Shown: piece after piece, positions 18,955-27,331 of the stretch
Layout of the letters: each line of letters starts with the position of its first letter
Numbering within the stretch: position 1 is the first letter of the stretch
Source: Flavobacteria bacterium GWA2_35_26
Lineage (GTDB): Bacteria > Bacteroidota > Bacteroidia > Flavobacteriales > Flavobacteriaceae
Direction of reading: 5' to 3'
Length of the DNA stretch: 64,000 bases
NCBI GenBank assembly: GCA_001800905.1
Contig: MGWH01000002.1
Coordinates: 186,001 to 250,000, forward strand
Translations under genes and position numbers: made by a program
The notes under the pieces: model-generated
What the model was told of the DNA's origin: nothing
Database searches by the model: none
Seen by the model: the letters and a program-made list of their open reading frames with translations, nothing else

Positions 18955-20136
18955 TTACTTTGCTTCTTTGACAGTCAAATCGGCATCGTAATACAAAATA
19001 TACAATCCTTTATTAGCAAAACCGACCGTTTCATTTTTAAAATAATCAAACTTGCTTTCTACTTGTTCGGTTACTTGATTAGTACTTTCAAAAAATCCAA
19101 TCGGTTGTGACAAACGCATTAATGCATCAAAAGTCACATCAAAACCACGTATAGCAAACGCATTGGGAGTCACTTTATTTATTAATTTGAAATTCTTTTC
19201 GAAAAGCATTGCTTGTGGATTTGTATTCTCACGAGTCATAGAAGGATACATCAATTTCAATTTCACTAAATCAGCAAATTCTATCTCATCTGTATTTAAA
19301 GTTTCATTGGGTTCCAAAATTACAAGTTGCACATTGAACCATTGTTGAACACTTAACAAAGCAGTCATGGTAGCCTTAATCATGCTGGTATTGGCGGTTT
19401 CCATCACCACATAATTGATTTTGTTTTTTACCAATAGTGATTTCAAGCTAAGAACATTTAAAGCTCCTGTTGGTTCTAAATTGGCAAACCGAACTCCTTT
19501 TTGATTTTCTTGAATGTATTTTTTAACCGAAACTTTCTTTTTATCTACCACCGCAATGATATTTCCGTTTTTGGAACGCATAAAATCAAAAATGGCAGAA
19601 CGAAGTAGTGAATTCGATGTAATCGTTTGAAATAAATTAGGATACGATTTCCCCACTTCTTTTGATAAAGGCGAAATTACAGCTACTTGATTGGCACTTA
19701 ATAATTCGGCTGTTTTCTCTACATTGGCTTGATAAAATGGGCCAATAACTGCCCCAAAATTTTCAAGATGATTATCTGCGATTAGTTTAGTAACATTCGA
19801 ACTATTTTTGGTTTCTTCCGAATCAAAAACACTTACATCTACTGAAATACCCAATTGTTTCGCCGAGTCAATTGCCATTACTGCTCCGGAATAAAAATCC
19901 AAAGTCATGTTCAAAAATTTGTCTTTCTTCAATCGGTCTGCAATAGTATTTACAGTATCGTTTTGTACTTTGGCTATATTAAAAGGGAACAACAAAGCCA
20001 ATTTTTTCGATGTGTTTAGCAAAGGTTTTTCTAACTGTAATGTACTCGTTTGATTTTGAGTTGTCGTAACTTCTTGTGCCATAATACCATTGGTAAACAA
20101 AAGCATCACAACCAGTATTTTTAATAAATAATTCAT
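18955..20136 (-). CDS. Periplasmic-binding-fold protein (PBP1 type) without LysM domains
   Basis: Starting at the ATG at 20136 gives a signal peptide (MNYLLKILVVMLLFTNGIMA) and 393 residues in all; a longer in-frame start at 20184 would bury the signal. The mature part is a type 1 periplasmic-binding fold: KLALLFPFNIAK, then FYSGAVMAIDSAK, GAVIGPFYQANVEKTAELL, VAVISPLSKE and FAIRGFDVTFDALMRLS. This resembles the C-terminal half of flavobacterial LysM-plus-PBP1 proteins as I remember them, but here only about 30 polar residues lie between the signal peptide and the domain. No transporter genes are near. It may sense or bind wall fragments rather than feed an ABC permease; this is inference. 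DUF3820 follows 7 bases later. Confidence 0.78.
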   Translation of the reverse strand: MNYLLKILVVMLLFTNGIMAQEVTTTQNQTSTLQLEKPLLNTSKKLALLFPFNIAKVQNDTVNTIADRLKKDKFLNMTLDFYSGAVMAIDSAKQLGISVDVSVFDSEETKNSSNVTKLIADNHLENFGAVIGPFYQANVEKTAELLSANQVAVISPLSKEVGKSYPNLFQTITSNSLLRSAIFDFMRSKNGNIIAVVDKKKVSVKKYIQENQKGVRFANLEPTGALNVLSLKSLLVKNKINYVVMETANTSMIKATMTALLSVQQWFNVQLVILEPNETLNTDEIEFADLVKLKLMYPSMTRENTNPQAMLFEKNFKLINKVTPNAFAIRGFDVTFDALMRLSQPIGFFESTNQVTEQVESKFDYFKNETVGFANKGLYILYYDADLTVKEAK

Positions 20137-20173
20137 ATTATTTTGTTTTACAACCATTCCTTTATAACAACCG

Positions 20174-20210
20174 AACGGTATCAAATTTAGAACAAAATCT
20201 GATACCGTTT
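20174..20210. other. Inverted repeat overlapping a promoter
   Basis: AACGGTATCA (20174-20183) pairs with TGATACCGTT (20200-20209) around a 16-base loop. It lies between guaA and the binding-protein gene and contains the TAAATTTG -7 element of the latter. No T run follows, so it does not look like a standard terminator. Confidence 0.7.
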
Positions 20211-20213
20211 CAA
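20182..20213 (-). promoter_or_regulatory. Promoter of the periplasmic-binding-fold gene
   Basis: On the minus strand TTG (20213-20211), a 21-base spacer, then TAAATTTG (20189-20182), 45 bases before the ATG at 20136. It fits the Bacteroidetes consensus. Confidence 0.6.
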
Positions 20214-20238
20214 TTTATAATTTCAATTTAAGTGCTTA

Positions 20239-21768
20239 TTATTCCCACTCGATTGTGGCAGGTGGTTTCGAACTAATGTCATACACCACACGGTTTACAC
20301 CTTTCACTTTATTGATTATTTCGTTTGAAATTTTCATTAAGAAATCATAAGGTAAATGAACCCAGTCAGCCGTCATACCATCAGTAGATTCTACGGCACG
20401 AAGCGCTACTACTTTTTCGTAAGTACGCTCATCACCCATAACTCCAACACTATTCACCGGCAATAAAATTGCTCCTGCTTGCCACACTTTATCGTACAAT
20501 CCCCAAGATTTCAATCCATCAATAAATACCGCATCTACATCTTGTAAAATTTGTACTTTTTCTGGAGTGATATCCCCTAAGATTCGGATGGATAATCCTG
20601 GTCCGGGAAAAGGATGTCTTCCCAATAATTCCGGATCAATTCCTAAAGTAGCTCCTACTCTTCGCACCTCATCTTTGAAAAGCATGCGCAATGGTTCTAC
20701 AATTTTTAATTTCATATAATCTGGCAAACCGCCCACATTATGGTGCGACTTGATTGTAGCCGATGGACCTTTTACCGAAACTGATTCAATTACATCCGGA
20801 TAAATAGTGCCTTGTGCCAACCATTTTACATCTTCGATCAAATGCGATTCGTCATCAAAAACTTCAATGAAAACACGTCCAATAATTTTACGTTTGGTTT
20901 CTGGATCACTTACTCCCGCCAATTCTGACAAGAAACGATCACCAGCATCTACTCCTTTTACATTCAATCCCATTCCTTTGTATTGATTCAATACATTTTG
21001 GAATTCGTTTTTTCGAAGCAAACCATTATTAACGAAAATACAGTACAAGTTTTTACCAATCGCTTGGTGTAATAAAACTGCCGCAACAGTTGAATCTACG
21101 CCTCCTGAAAGACCTAAAACTACTTTATCATCTTGTAATTTTTCTTTCAATTCGGCCACCATATCGGTAACAAAAGCATTAGGAGTAAAATTTTGAGGTA
21201 CCTCAGCAATGTGTACTAAAAAGTTCTCCAACATTTTAGTTCCTTCAGTCGAATGAAATACTTCTGGGTGGTATTGAATTGCATAAGTAGTTTCGCCTTC
21301 GATTCGGTAGGCCGCAAATTCTACATCATGCGTACTAGCTAATTTAATACCATTAGTTGGTAACGCTTTAATACTATCACTATGACTCATCCAAACCTGA
21401 CTGTTTGGTGAAATGCCTTGAAAGAAAACTTCGTCTTCTTTAATATAAGAAAGATTTGCTCTTCCGTACTCTCTTGTGTTAGATGCAGCTACTTCGCCAC
21501 CACTAAAATGGGCTAAATATTGCGCTCCGTAACACACCGCCAATAAAGGCAATTTACCTCTAATTTGAGACAAATCAGGATGTGGCGCATCTCCTGCACG
21601 AACAGAAAAAGGACTTCCACCTAAAATTACGGCTTTGTACGGTGATAAATCGGTTGGAAAATTGTTGTAAGGAAAAATTTCGCAGAATATATTTAATTCG
21701 CGAACTCTACGCGCAATAAGCTGTGTGTATTGCGACCCGAAATCTAAAATAAGTACGTTGTGTTGCAT
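20239..21768 (-). CDS. guaA: GMP synthase (glutamine-hydrolysing)
   Basis: A 509-residue enzyme that aminates XMP to GMP with glutamine and ATP. The glutaminase part has the nucleophile Cys in [12 protein letters not shown] and His-Glu in [11 protein letters not shown]. The ATP-pyrophosphatase has the P-loop [14 protein letters not shown], and the dimerisation domain ends [14 protein letters not shown], the family C-terminus. The ATG at 21768 gives [18 protein letters not shown], the normal start; the frame is open further upstream, but that extension overlaps nothing conserved. A TATTTTTG -7 element ends only three bases before this ATG, so the transcript may have almost no leader. Confidence 0.98.
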   Translation of the reverse strand: MQHNVLILDFGSQYTQLIARRVRELNIFCEIFPYNNFPTDLSPYKAVILGGSPFSVRAGDAPHPDLSQIRGKLPLLAVCYGAQYLAHFSGGEVAASNTREYGRANLSYIKEDEVFFQGISPNSQVWMSHSDSIKALPTNGIKLASTHDVEFAAYRIEGETTYAIQYHPEVFHSTEGTKMLENFLVHIAEVPQNFTPNAFVTDMVAELKEKLQDDKVVLGLSGGVDSTVAAVLLHQAIGKNLYCIFVNNGLLRKNEFQNVLNQYKGMGLNVKGVDAGDRFLSELAGVSDPETKRKIIGRVFIEVFDDESHLIEDVKWLAQGTIYPDVIESVSVKGPSATIKSHHNVGGLPDYMKLKIVEPLRMLFKDEVRRVGATLGIDPELLGRHPFPGPGLSIRILGDITPEKVQILQDVDAVFIDGLKSWGLYDKVWQAGAILLPVNSVGVMGDERTYEKVVALRAVESTDGMTADWVHLPYDFLMKISNEIINKVKGVNRVVYDISSKPPATIEWE

Positions 21769-21771
21769 GCG

Positions 21772-21779
21772 CAAAAATA
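21772..21779 (-). promoter_or_regulatory. Possible -7 element abutting the guaA start
   Basis: The minus strand reads TATTTTTG followed by CGC and the ATG. TTTTT lies 19 bases upstream as a weak -33. If used, the start site would fall at or near the start codon. Confidence 0.35.
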
Positions 21780-21826
21780 CTTTTAAAATTCGGAATTGAA
21801 AAATGGATTTTGAAAAAAATATTTTT

Positions 21827-22519
21827 TTATTCTTTGACCAATAAAATCGTTGCTTTAAAGCCTGTTCCAAGGTTCCATTGGCTTGCCGAAATCAAACTTC
21901 CCTTATCGTCATAGACCCTAAATTCAGCAGTATTGGGACCTGAATTTCCTTGATTTAATGCTTCAAAATCAATTTTATTAAAACCTTTTTCAAGTACGAT
22001 CTCAAAACCTTTAAAAGCACTTTCAAGTGAAACAAAACGCTCGATTACTTTATCATTTAAATAAACCCGAATATGATCACCATCGACAGCGGCAGCATCC
22101 CGATACATAACCCTTGCCTTATTGGATTTGATTCTAAAATCACCTAAATTTTGATTTCTTCGGTACTCCATTTCTCCAGGATCATCCTCTTTTTTATTCA
22201 ATCGCGCTTCTACTTCTCCACCGGGTTTGATAAATTCATTTTTTTGAATCATCGAAAAAGTATTGGTTTGCCCTAACTGATAGGATTTTGCGGGAGCCGG
22301 CTTGGTAAATTGTGCTTCTGGACTATCAAAAACATTAGGCGTTTTAATCGAAGGAATATCCGAATTAGTAGGTGCTACTTTTTTGGGTTCGGCCGCTTTT
22401 TTAGGAGCAATTGGAAACTTACCTACAGGAATTGCCTTGAACTTAGAACTAAACTCGCTTTGAGCTTGTCCTTGCCATGCCCAACCTAAAATTGCAATAC
22501 AAAGTAGTAGTTGTTTCAT
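21827..22519 (-). CDS. Secreted protein of unknown function
   Basis: A 230-residue protein with a signal peptide ([20 protein letters not shown]). A Pro/Lys/Ala-rich linker (residues about 30-80) comes next, followed by a compact C-terminal domain of about 100 residues with alternating hydrophobic strands: [50 protein letters not shown] and [10 protein letters not shown]. That part looks like a beta-sandwich, perhaps carbohydrate-binding, but I do not recognise the family. It lies 58 bases upstream of guaA on the same strand; a separate promoter for guaA is possible. Confidence 0.72.
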   Translation of the reverse strand: MKQLLLCIAILGWAWQGQAQSEFSSKFKAIPVGKFPIAPKKAAEPKKVAPTNSDIPSIKTPNVFDSPEAQFTKPAPAKSYQLGQTNTFSMIQKNEFIKPGGEVEARLNKKEDDPGEMEYRRNQNLGDFRIKSNKARVMYRDAAAVDGDHIRVYLNDKVIERFVSLESAFKGFEIVLEKGFNKIDFEALNQGNSGPNTAEFRVYDDKGSLISASQWNLGTGFKATILLVKE

Positions 22520-22547
22520 TTGTACCTAACTGATAAACTTGTGCTCA

Positions 22548-22555
22548 CAAAAATA
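22548..22555 (-). promoter_or_regulatory. Possible -7 element of the secreted protein gene
   Basis: The minus strand reads TATTTTTG, 28 bases before the ATG at 22519. The -33 region is poor. Confidence 0.35.
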
Positions 22556-22734
22556 GCATAAATACCTTTTATGGTTCACTAATTAGAAATTTCTTAACAA
22601 AAACTAGTTTTAATTTTCTAACAAATGACTCCAAAAGACTTTGTTATGTAACCTCTTTTGTGAGAAAACAAAATCACTAATTCATCGCATTATCGTAAAT
22701 TGCACCACATAATTTTAGTAGTAAACAATCAAAA

Positions 22735-23121
22735 ATGGAAAGAAAAAATATCTTAACTGGCTCCCCATGGGAAGATAAAATGGGGTATTGTCGTGCCGTT
22801 CGCATTGGCAACATCATTGAAGTGTCTGGAACCGTTGCTATCGTTGATGGCGAAAAAGTAAAAGCTGACGACGCGCAGGCACAAACCTTAAATATTTTAG
22901 AACGCGTAGAAAAAGTTCTAGAAGAATTAAATGTAAGCATGAAAGACGTCATTCGAACTCGCATCTTTACAACCGACATTAACAGCTTCGAGGCAGTTGC
23001 AAAAGCTCATTCTTCTTTTTTCAAAGACATTAAGCCAACTACTGGTTTTTACGAAATTAGTAAACTAGTCGCTCCAGAATATTTGGTAGAAATTGAATTT
23101 ACAGCAGTCGTGACTGAATAA
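22735..23121 (+). CDS. RidA/YjgF-family protein lacking the deaminase arginine
   Basis: A 128-residue single-domain protein of the YjgF/YER057c/UK114 fold, which forms trimers. The fold markers VSGTVAIVDGEKV, AQTLNILERVEKVLEELN, DVIRTRIFTTDIN and VEIEFTAVV are in order. In RidA itself the site that hydrolyses 2-aminoacrylate uses Arg in a PARS segment; here the equivalent reads KPTTGFYEI, without the Arg. It is therefore probably one of the Rid subfamilies without imine deaminase activity, with an unknown role. A single gene with its own terminator. Confidence 0.85.
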   Translation: MERKNILTGSPWEDKMGYCRAVRIGNIIEVSGTVAIVDGEKVKADDAQAQTLNILERVEKVLEELNVSMKDVIRTRIFTTDINSFEAVAKAHSSFFKDIKPTTGFYEISKLVAPEYLVEIEFTAVVTE

Positions 23122-23130
23122 CATAAAATT

Positions 23131-23168
23131 AAAAAAAGCCGTAACGTATTTGTGTACGGCTTTTTTTA
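23131..23168 (+). terminator. Terminator of the RidA-like gene
   Basis: AAAAAAGCCGTA pairs with TACGGCTTTTTT around an 11-base loop, ten bases after the stop codon. Confidence 0.9.
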
Positions 23169-23232
23169 TGCGATTCATTTTTGATTGATGAAATTAAACT
23201 ATTTTTGAACCCTGTACAGAATACAATTGAAA

Positions 23233-24480
23233 ATGAACTTAAAAAACACAATTCTTCTCTCCCTGCAATGGCTACTCATTTGTACATTGATCGGAATGTT
23301 TTCAGGTTCAGCTTCAGCTTTCTTTTTAGTCGCCTTAGAATGGGTTACTCAGACTAGAGAAAATCACAATTGGATTATTTGGCTGTTGCCAATTGGAGGT
23401 TTAATCATTGGTTTACTTTATCACTATTACGGAGCTTCGGTAGTCAAAGGCAATAATTTACTATTAGAAGAATACGAAAATCCTCAACAACCCATTCCAA
23501 TGAAAATGGCGCCTTTGGTTCTCATTGGTACTTTAATTACCCATTTAGTTGGAGGATCAGCGGGACGTGAAGGAACGGCAGTACAAATGGGCGGTGCAAT
23601 TGCTGACCGATTTTCGAATTGGTTCCAATTGGATAAAATTGACCGAAGAACGATCCTGATTTTAGGAATTAGTGCTGGATTTGCTTCGGTGTTCGGAACA
23701 CCTCTAGCAGGTGCTTTATTTGCTTTGGAAGTGGTATACTTTAGTAAAATTAATTTCAAAAGTGGTGTTTTATCTTTTGTAGTGGCTTTTGTAGCTTATT
23801 ATACAGTAGAATTCTGGCAAGTCGAACACACGCATTATAGTGTTCCAATTCTTCCTGAAATAAACGGAATAAACTTAGTTTGGACTATTGGAAGCGGAAT
23901 CCTATTTGGCTTTGCCGCCTTACTTTTTTCGAGAACTACACATTTTTGGAATCGATTATTTACAAAATACATCCCATTCGCACCGATTCGGCCTTTAGTA
24001 GGCGGAGCTGTTTTAGCAATTATAATTTATAGAATTGGTACAACAAAATACATTGGACTGGGCGTTCCTGAAATAGTAAATGCGTTTTCGAATCCTAACG
24101 AATCGTATGATTTTCTTTTAAAAATACTCTTTACCGGTTTTACTTTGGGTGCTGGATTTAAAGGTGGTGAAGTCACTCCGCTTTTCTTTGTAGGTGCCAC
24201 TTTAGGAAGTGCTTTATCGGTTGTAGTTCCTTTGCCTATAGCACTTTTAGCAGCTATGGGATTTGTTGCTGTTTTTTCGGGAGCTACTCACACCCCCATA
24301 GCATGTACCGTTATGGGTATGGAATTATTCGGAATAGAAAGTGGTATTTTTATCGGAATTGCATGCGTTACCGCTTATTTTGCCTCAGGTTCTGTTGGGA
24401 TATATGCATCGCAAATTGTTAAAGGACCAAAATACCATTTGTACCAAAAAATAAATCGCTTTCGATTGGACCTTTTTTAG
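23233..24480 (+). CDS. CLC-family channel/antiporter, fluoride type (CLC-F) by signature
   Basis: A 415-residue integral membrane protein with about ten hydrophobic segments. The CLC signature GSxxGREGP appears as GGSAGREGT (108-115), with the gating Glu at 113. The usual GSGIP anion loop is replaced by GNNLL at 73-77. GREGT together with a GNN loop is the known mark of the CLC-F branch, which exports fluoride in exchange for protons. A later GGEVTPLFF and a helix near the end match the other ion-coordinating loops. The ATG at 23233 is preferred to the TTG two codons upstream. No crcB fluoride riboswitch is visible upstream. The assignment rests on motifs, not on a tree. Confidence 0.85.
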   Translation: MNLKNTILLSLQWLLICTLIGMFSGSASAFFLVALEWVTQTRENHNWIIWLLPIGGLIIGLLYHYYGASVVKGNNLLLEEYENPQQPIPMKMAPLVLIGTLITHLVGGSAGREGTAVQMGGAIADRFSNWFQLDKIDRRTILILGISAGFASVFGTPLAGALFALEVVYFSKINFKSGVLSFVVAFVAYYTVEFWQVEHTHYSVPILPEINGINLVWTIGSGILFGFAALLFSRTTHFWNRLFTKYIPFAPIRPLVGGAVLAIIIYRIGTTKYIGLGVPEIVNAFSNPNESYDFLLKILFTGFTLGAGFKGGEVTPLFFVGATLGSALSVVVPLPIALLAAMGFVAVFSGATHTPIACTVMGMELFGIESGIFIGIACVTAYFASGSVGIYASQIVKGPKYHLYQKINRFRLDLF

Positions 24481-24550
24481 TCTTGTGAAGAAGAGGTTAA
24501 ATAGTTAACTAATTTTTCGTTTAAATTAAAAAAATGTAATTTCGCAATCT

Positions 24551-25555
24551 ATGAAAACACAAGACATTTTAGCGATTCAAGAGTTGTTAGTTACTCCAAA
24601 AAAAATTGCCATTATCCCACACCGTGGACCCGATGGAGATGCCATGGGTTCTACCCTAGGTCTGTACCATTTTTTACTTAAAAATAACCACCAACCTACT
24701 GTGATTTCTCCGAACGAAATGCCTCACTTTTTAGAGTGGCTTCCGGGAGCAAATACCGTAAAAATATACGAAAAAGAAAAAGCTAGTTGTACCCAAATTT
24801 TAGAAGAAGCTGAAGTTGTTTTTACTTTAGATTTTAACGCCTTGCATCGTACAGGTGAAATGGAAACGGTTTTAAATACGCTTACCGCTCCTTTTATCAT
24901 GATTGATCACCATCAATTTCCTCATGATTATGCTACTTATACTTACTCGGATACGAATTTTGGTTCTACTTGCGAAATGTTGTTTAACTTCATTTCCTTT
25001 TTAGGCAAAAAAGCAGATATTGACGAAAATATTGGAACTTGCATTTATACTGGAATTCTAACTGATTCGGGATCTTTTCGTTTTCCAAAAACCACTGGAA
25101 CTACTCACCGAATCATTGCCGAATTAATTGATTTAGGGGTTAAAAATACTGTGATTCCAACCTTGCTTTTTGACAATAGTTCATTTGGACGATTGCAAAT
25201 TTTGGGTCGTGCCTTACAAAATATGAAAGTATATACCGAGCATAAAACGGCCTACACCTACTTGACTCAAGACGAACTGGATTCTTTTGACCACGTTAAA
25301 GGAGATACCGAAGGTATTGTTAATTACGGTTTGAGTATAAAAGGAATTGTTTTTACAGCGATTTTCATCGAAAATAAAGACGAAAAGATCATTAAAATAT
25401 CGTTCCGATCACAAGGTGATTTTGATGTGAATCAATTTTCACGCGACCATTTCAATGGTGGTGGACATATCAATGCCGCTGGAGGAAAATCAGAAAATTC
25501 AATGGAAGACACCATTCGGAAATTTGAAGATTTAGTAAAAACCTTACCCATCTAA
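24551..25555 (+). CDS. nrnA: DHH-family phosphoesterase, NrnA type (nanoRNase/pAp phosphatase)
   Basis: A 334-residue DHH/DHHA1 protein. Motif I is HRGPDGDAMGS (residues about 24-34), motif II TLDFNALHRTG and motif III IDHHQFP; these hold two metal ions. Near the C-terminus GGGHINAAGG is the DHHA1 substrate loop. Homologues degrade 2-5 nucleotide RNA leftovers and dephosphorylate pAp. It is the first gene of a four-gene unit: the next start codon, gldI, lies three bases after its stop. That arrangement next to gldI is, to my knowledge, conserved in Flavobacterium, but a direct functional link is not established. Confidence 0.93.
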   Translation: MKTQDILAIQELLVTPKKIAIIPHRGPDGDAMGSTLGLYHFLLKNNHQPTVISPNEMPHFLEWLPGANTVKIYEKEKASCTQILEEAEVVFTLDFNALHRTGEMETVLNTLTAPFIMIDHHQFPHDYATYTYSDTNFGSTCEMLFNFISFLGKKADIDENIGTCIYTGILTDSGSFRFPKTTGTTHRIIAELIDLGVKNTVIPTLLFDNSSFGRLQILGRALQNMKVYTEHKTAYTYLTQDELDSFDHVKGDTEGIVNYGLSIKGIVFTAIFIENKDEKIIKISFRSQGDFDVNQFSRDHFNGGGHINAAGGKSENSMEDTIRKFEDLVKTLPI

Positions 25556-25558
25556 ATC

Positions 25559-26182
25559 ATGAAACACTTCATTAAAATAGCTATTTTAGTTACAGTATTA
25601 GCGACAATAATTACAAGCTGTCAAAGCAACCAAGAAGCGCGAAAACCTATTTCTCATGCCTCTGGAACGTTTATGAAACAATCGGTAGATCGCAATAAAA
25701 AATTGATCGCTGGAGAAGAAGCCGAAATCGCACGTGTAATTCGTCAAAACAAAAACGTAAAGTTTATTGCTTCAACAAAAGGATTTTGGTATTCGTATAT
25801 CGTAACCAATAAAAAAGATACGCTGACTGCAAAAAAAGGAGATGTAGCTTTATTTGATTACGAAGTAAAAGATCTTAAAGGACGTGTTATTTATTCTAAA
25901 AGTGAGTTAGGACCCCAAACCTATTTTGTCGACAAACAAAATATTATGACCGGACTTCGTGAAGGAATTAAGTTAATGCACCGAAATGAAAAAATTAATT
26001 TCCTTTTCACCTCAACTATTGCTTACGGATATCACGGAGACAATAAAAAAATTGGAACCAACAAACCGCTTCTGTGCATTGTAACCCTTCGTGATTTTAT
26101 GTCGGAAGCCAATTATGACCAAAAAATGAAAGCCAACTCAAATCCTATTGCTGAAACTCAAAACGATTCTATAACCAACTAA
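25559..26182 (+). CDS. gldI: Gliding motility lipoprotein GldI (FKBP-type isomerase)
   Basis: A 207-residue lipoprotein: the signal peptide ends IITSC with the lipidated Cys at about 21. Residues about 95-190 form an FKBP-type peptidyl-prolyl isomerase domain (KKGDVALFDYEV, MTGLREGIKLMHRNEK, FLFTSTIAYGYHG, KPLLCIVTLRDF). In Flavobacterium johnsoniae GldI is needed for gliding and so, by family knowledge, probably for folding components or cargo of the type IX secretion/gliding machinery at the periplasmic face. It is encoded three bases after nrnA and seven before the next isomerase gene, so three isomerases are produced from one transcript. Confidence 0.93.
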   Translation: MKHFIKIAILVTVLATIITSCQSNQEARKPISHASGTFMKQSVDRNKKLIAGEEAEIARVIRQNKNVKFIASTKGFWYSYIVTNKKDTLTAKKGDVALFDYEVKDLKGRVIYSKSELGPQTYFVDKQNIMTGLREGIKLMHRNEKINFLFTSTIAYGYHGDNKKIGTNKPLLCIVTLRDFMSEANYDQKMKANSNPIAETQNDSITN

Positions 26183-26189
26183 TTATACA

Positions 26190-27308
26190 ATGAAAAAACG
26201 TTTTTTATTTGCCTTAGCTATTATTGCTTCTTTGTACTCTTGTAAAGAAGAAAATAACAATTTACCTGATGGTTTGTATGCCAAAATTGAAACCAATAAA
26301 GGAGAAATTATCGTTCAATTGGATTATGAAAAAGCGCCAATTACCGTAGCCAATTTTGTGACACTTGCCGAAGGTAAAAATGAATTTGTAACCAATGAAA
26401 ATATTAAAAATAGACCCTTTTATGACGGATTGAAATTTCACCGTGTAATTGAAAATTTCATGATACAAGGTGGTGATCCGCTTGGAACAGGTTCTGGGGA
26501 TGCTGGATATAAATTCAAAGATGAAATTACAGACGCGCGTTTTGATAAAGCAGGTGTGTTGGCTATGGCCAATAACGGACCAGCAACCAATAGTAGTCAG
26601 TTTTTTATTACCCATCTTGAAACCCCTTGGCTAGATGGAAAACATACCATTTTTGGTCATGTGGTTGGGAACGGAATGGAAGCTGTAAATAAGATTTTGC
26701 AAGATGATTATATGAGTAAAGTAACCATCATTCGAAATGGAGATGCTGCTAAAAAGTTTGATGCGGTAAAAGTATTCCATAACTTCTTTATTGCAGAAGC
26801 TGAAAACCAAAAAAAACAAGCAATCATTGACGCCGAAAACAAACGTATTTTTAACGAAAAGTACAAAACAGTAATTGAGGCGAAACTTAAATATTTTGCA
26901 GCATTAAAAGCCAAAGCAACTAAAACGAAATCAGGTTTAGAATTTGTTATTACCCAAAAAAGTGGTGGAAAAAAACCCAAAATTGGAACTGGAATCTTTA
27001 TCCATTACGCAGGCTTTTTGGAAAACGGAACTATGTTTGACAGTAGTATCGAAAGCGCATGCAAGACGTTTGGTACATTTGATCCCAACAGAGCTTCGCA
27101 AAATGGCTATCAAGCTATTCCGTTTCAAGCAGGAAGAAAAGACGGTATGATTCCAGGATTTATTGAAGGAATCGAACAACTAGCTTTTGGCGATAAAGCA
27201 GTATTGTTTATCCCATCTAAATTAGGATTTGCAGAAGCTGGTGCTGGAGAAGTTATTCCACCAAATGCGAATCTTATTTTTGAAATTGAATTAATGAAAC
27301 AACAGTAA
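26190..27308 (+). CDS. Lipoprotein with fused cyclophilin and FKBP isomerase domains (copy 1)
   Basis: A 372-residue lipoprotein (LYSC near residue 17). The cyclophilin domain (about 27-190) carries the active-site segment FHRVIENFMIQGGDP and NSSQFFITH, with the Trp of TPWLDGKHTIFG. A helical linker follows, rich in Lys and Glu. The FKBP domain (about 250-372) carries GIFIHYAGFLENGTMFDSS, a short insertion around FGTFDPNRASQNGY, and IPPNANLIFEIEL. Both domains therefore look catalytic. It should act at the periplasmic side of a membrane. The next gene encodes a close paralogue. Confidence 0.92.
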   Translation: MKKRFLFALAIIASLYSCKEENNNLPDGLYAKIETNKGEIIVQLDYEKAPITVANFVTLAEGKNEFVTNENIKNRPFYDGLKFHRVIENFMIQGGDPLGTGSGDAGYKFKDEITDARFDKAGVLAMANNGPATNSSQFFITHLETPWLDGKHTIFGHVVGNGMEAVNKILQDDYMSKVTIIRNGDAAKKFDAVKVFHNFFIAEAENQKKQAIIDAENKRIFNEKYKTVIEAKLKYFAALKAKATKTKSGLEFVITQKSGGKKPKIGTGIFIHYAGFLENGTMFDSSIESACKTFGTFDPNRASQNGYQAIPFQAGRKDGMIPGFIEGIEQLAFGDKAVLFIPSKLGFAEAGAGEVIPPNANLIFEIELMKQQ

Positions 27309-27331
27309 ATAAACTTAAATAATTAGACCTA

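Noticed and set aside
23169..23232. A possible fluoride riboswitch before the CLC-F gene
   Set aside because: The short leader has none of the conserved crcB segments or pairing.
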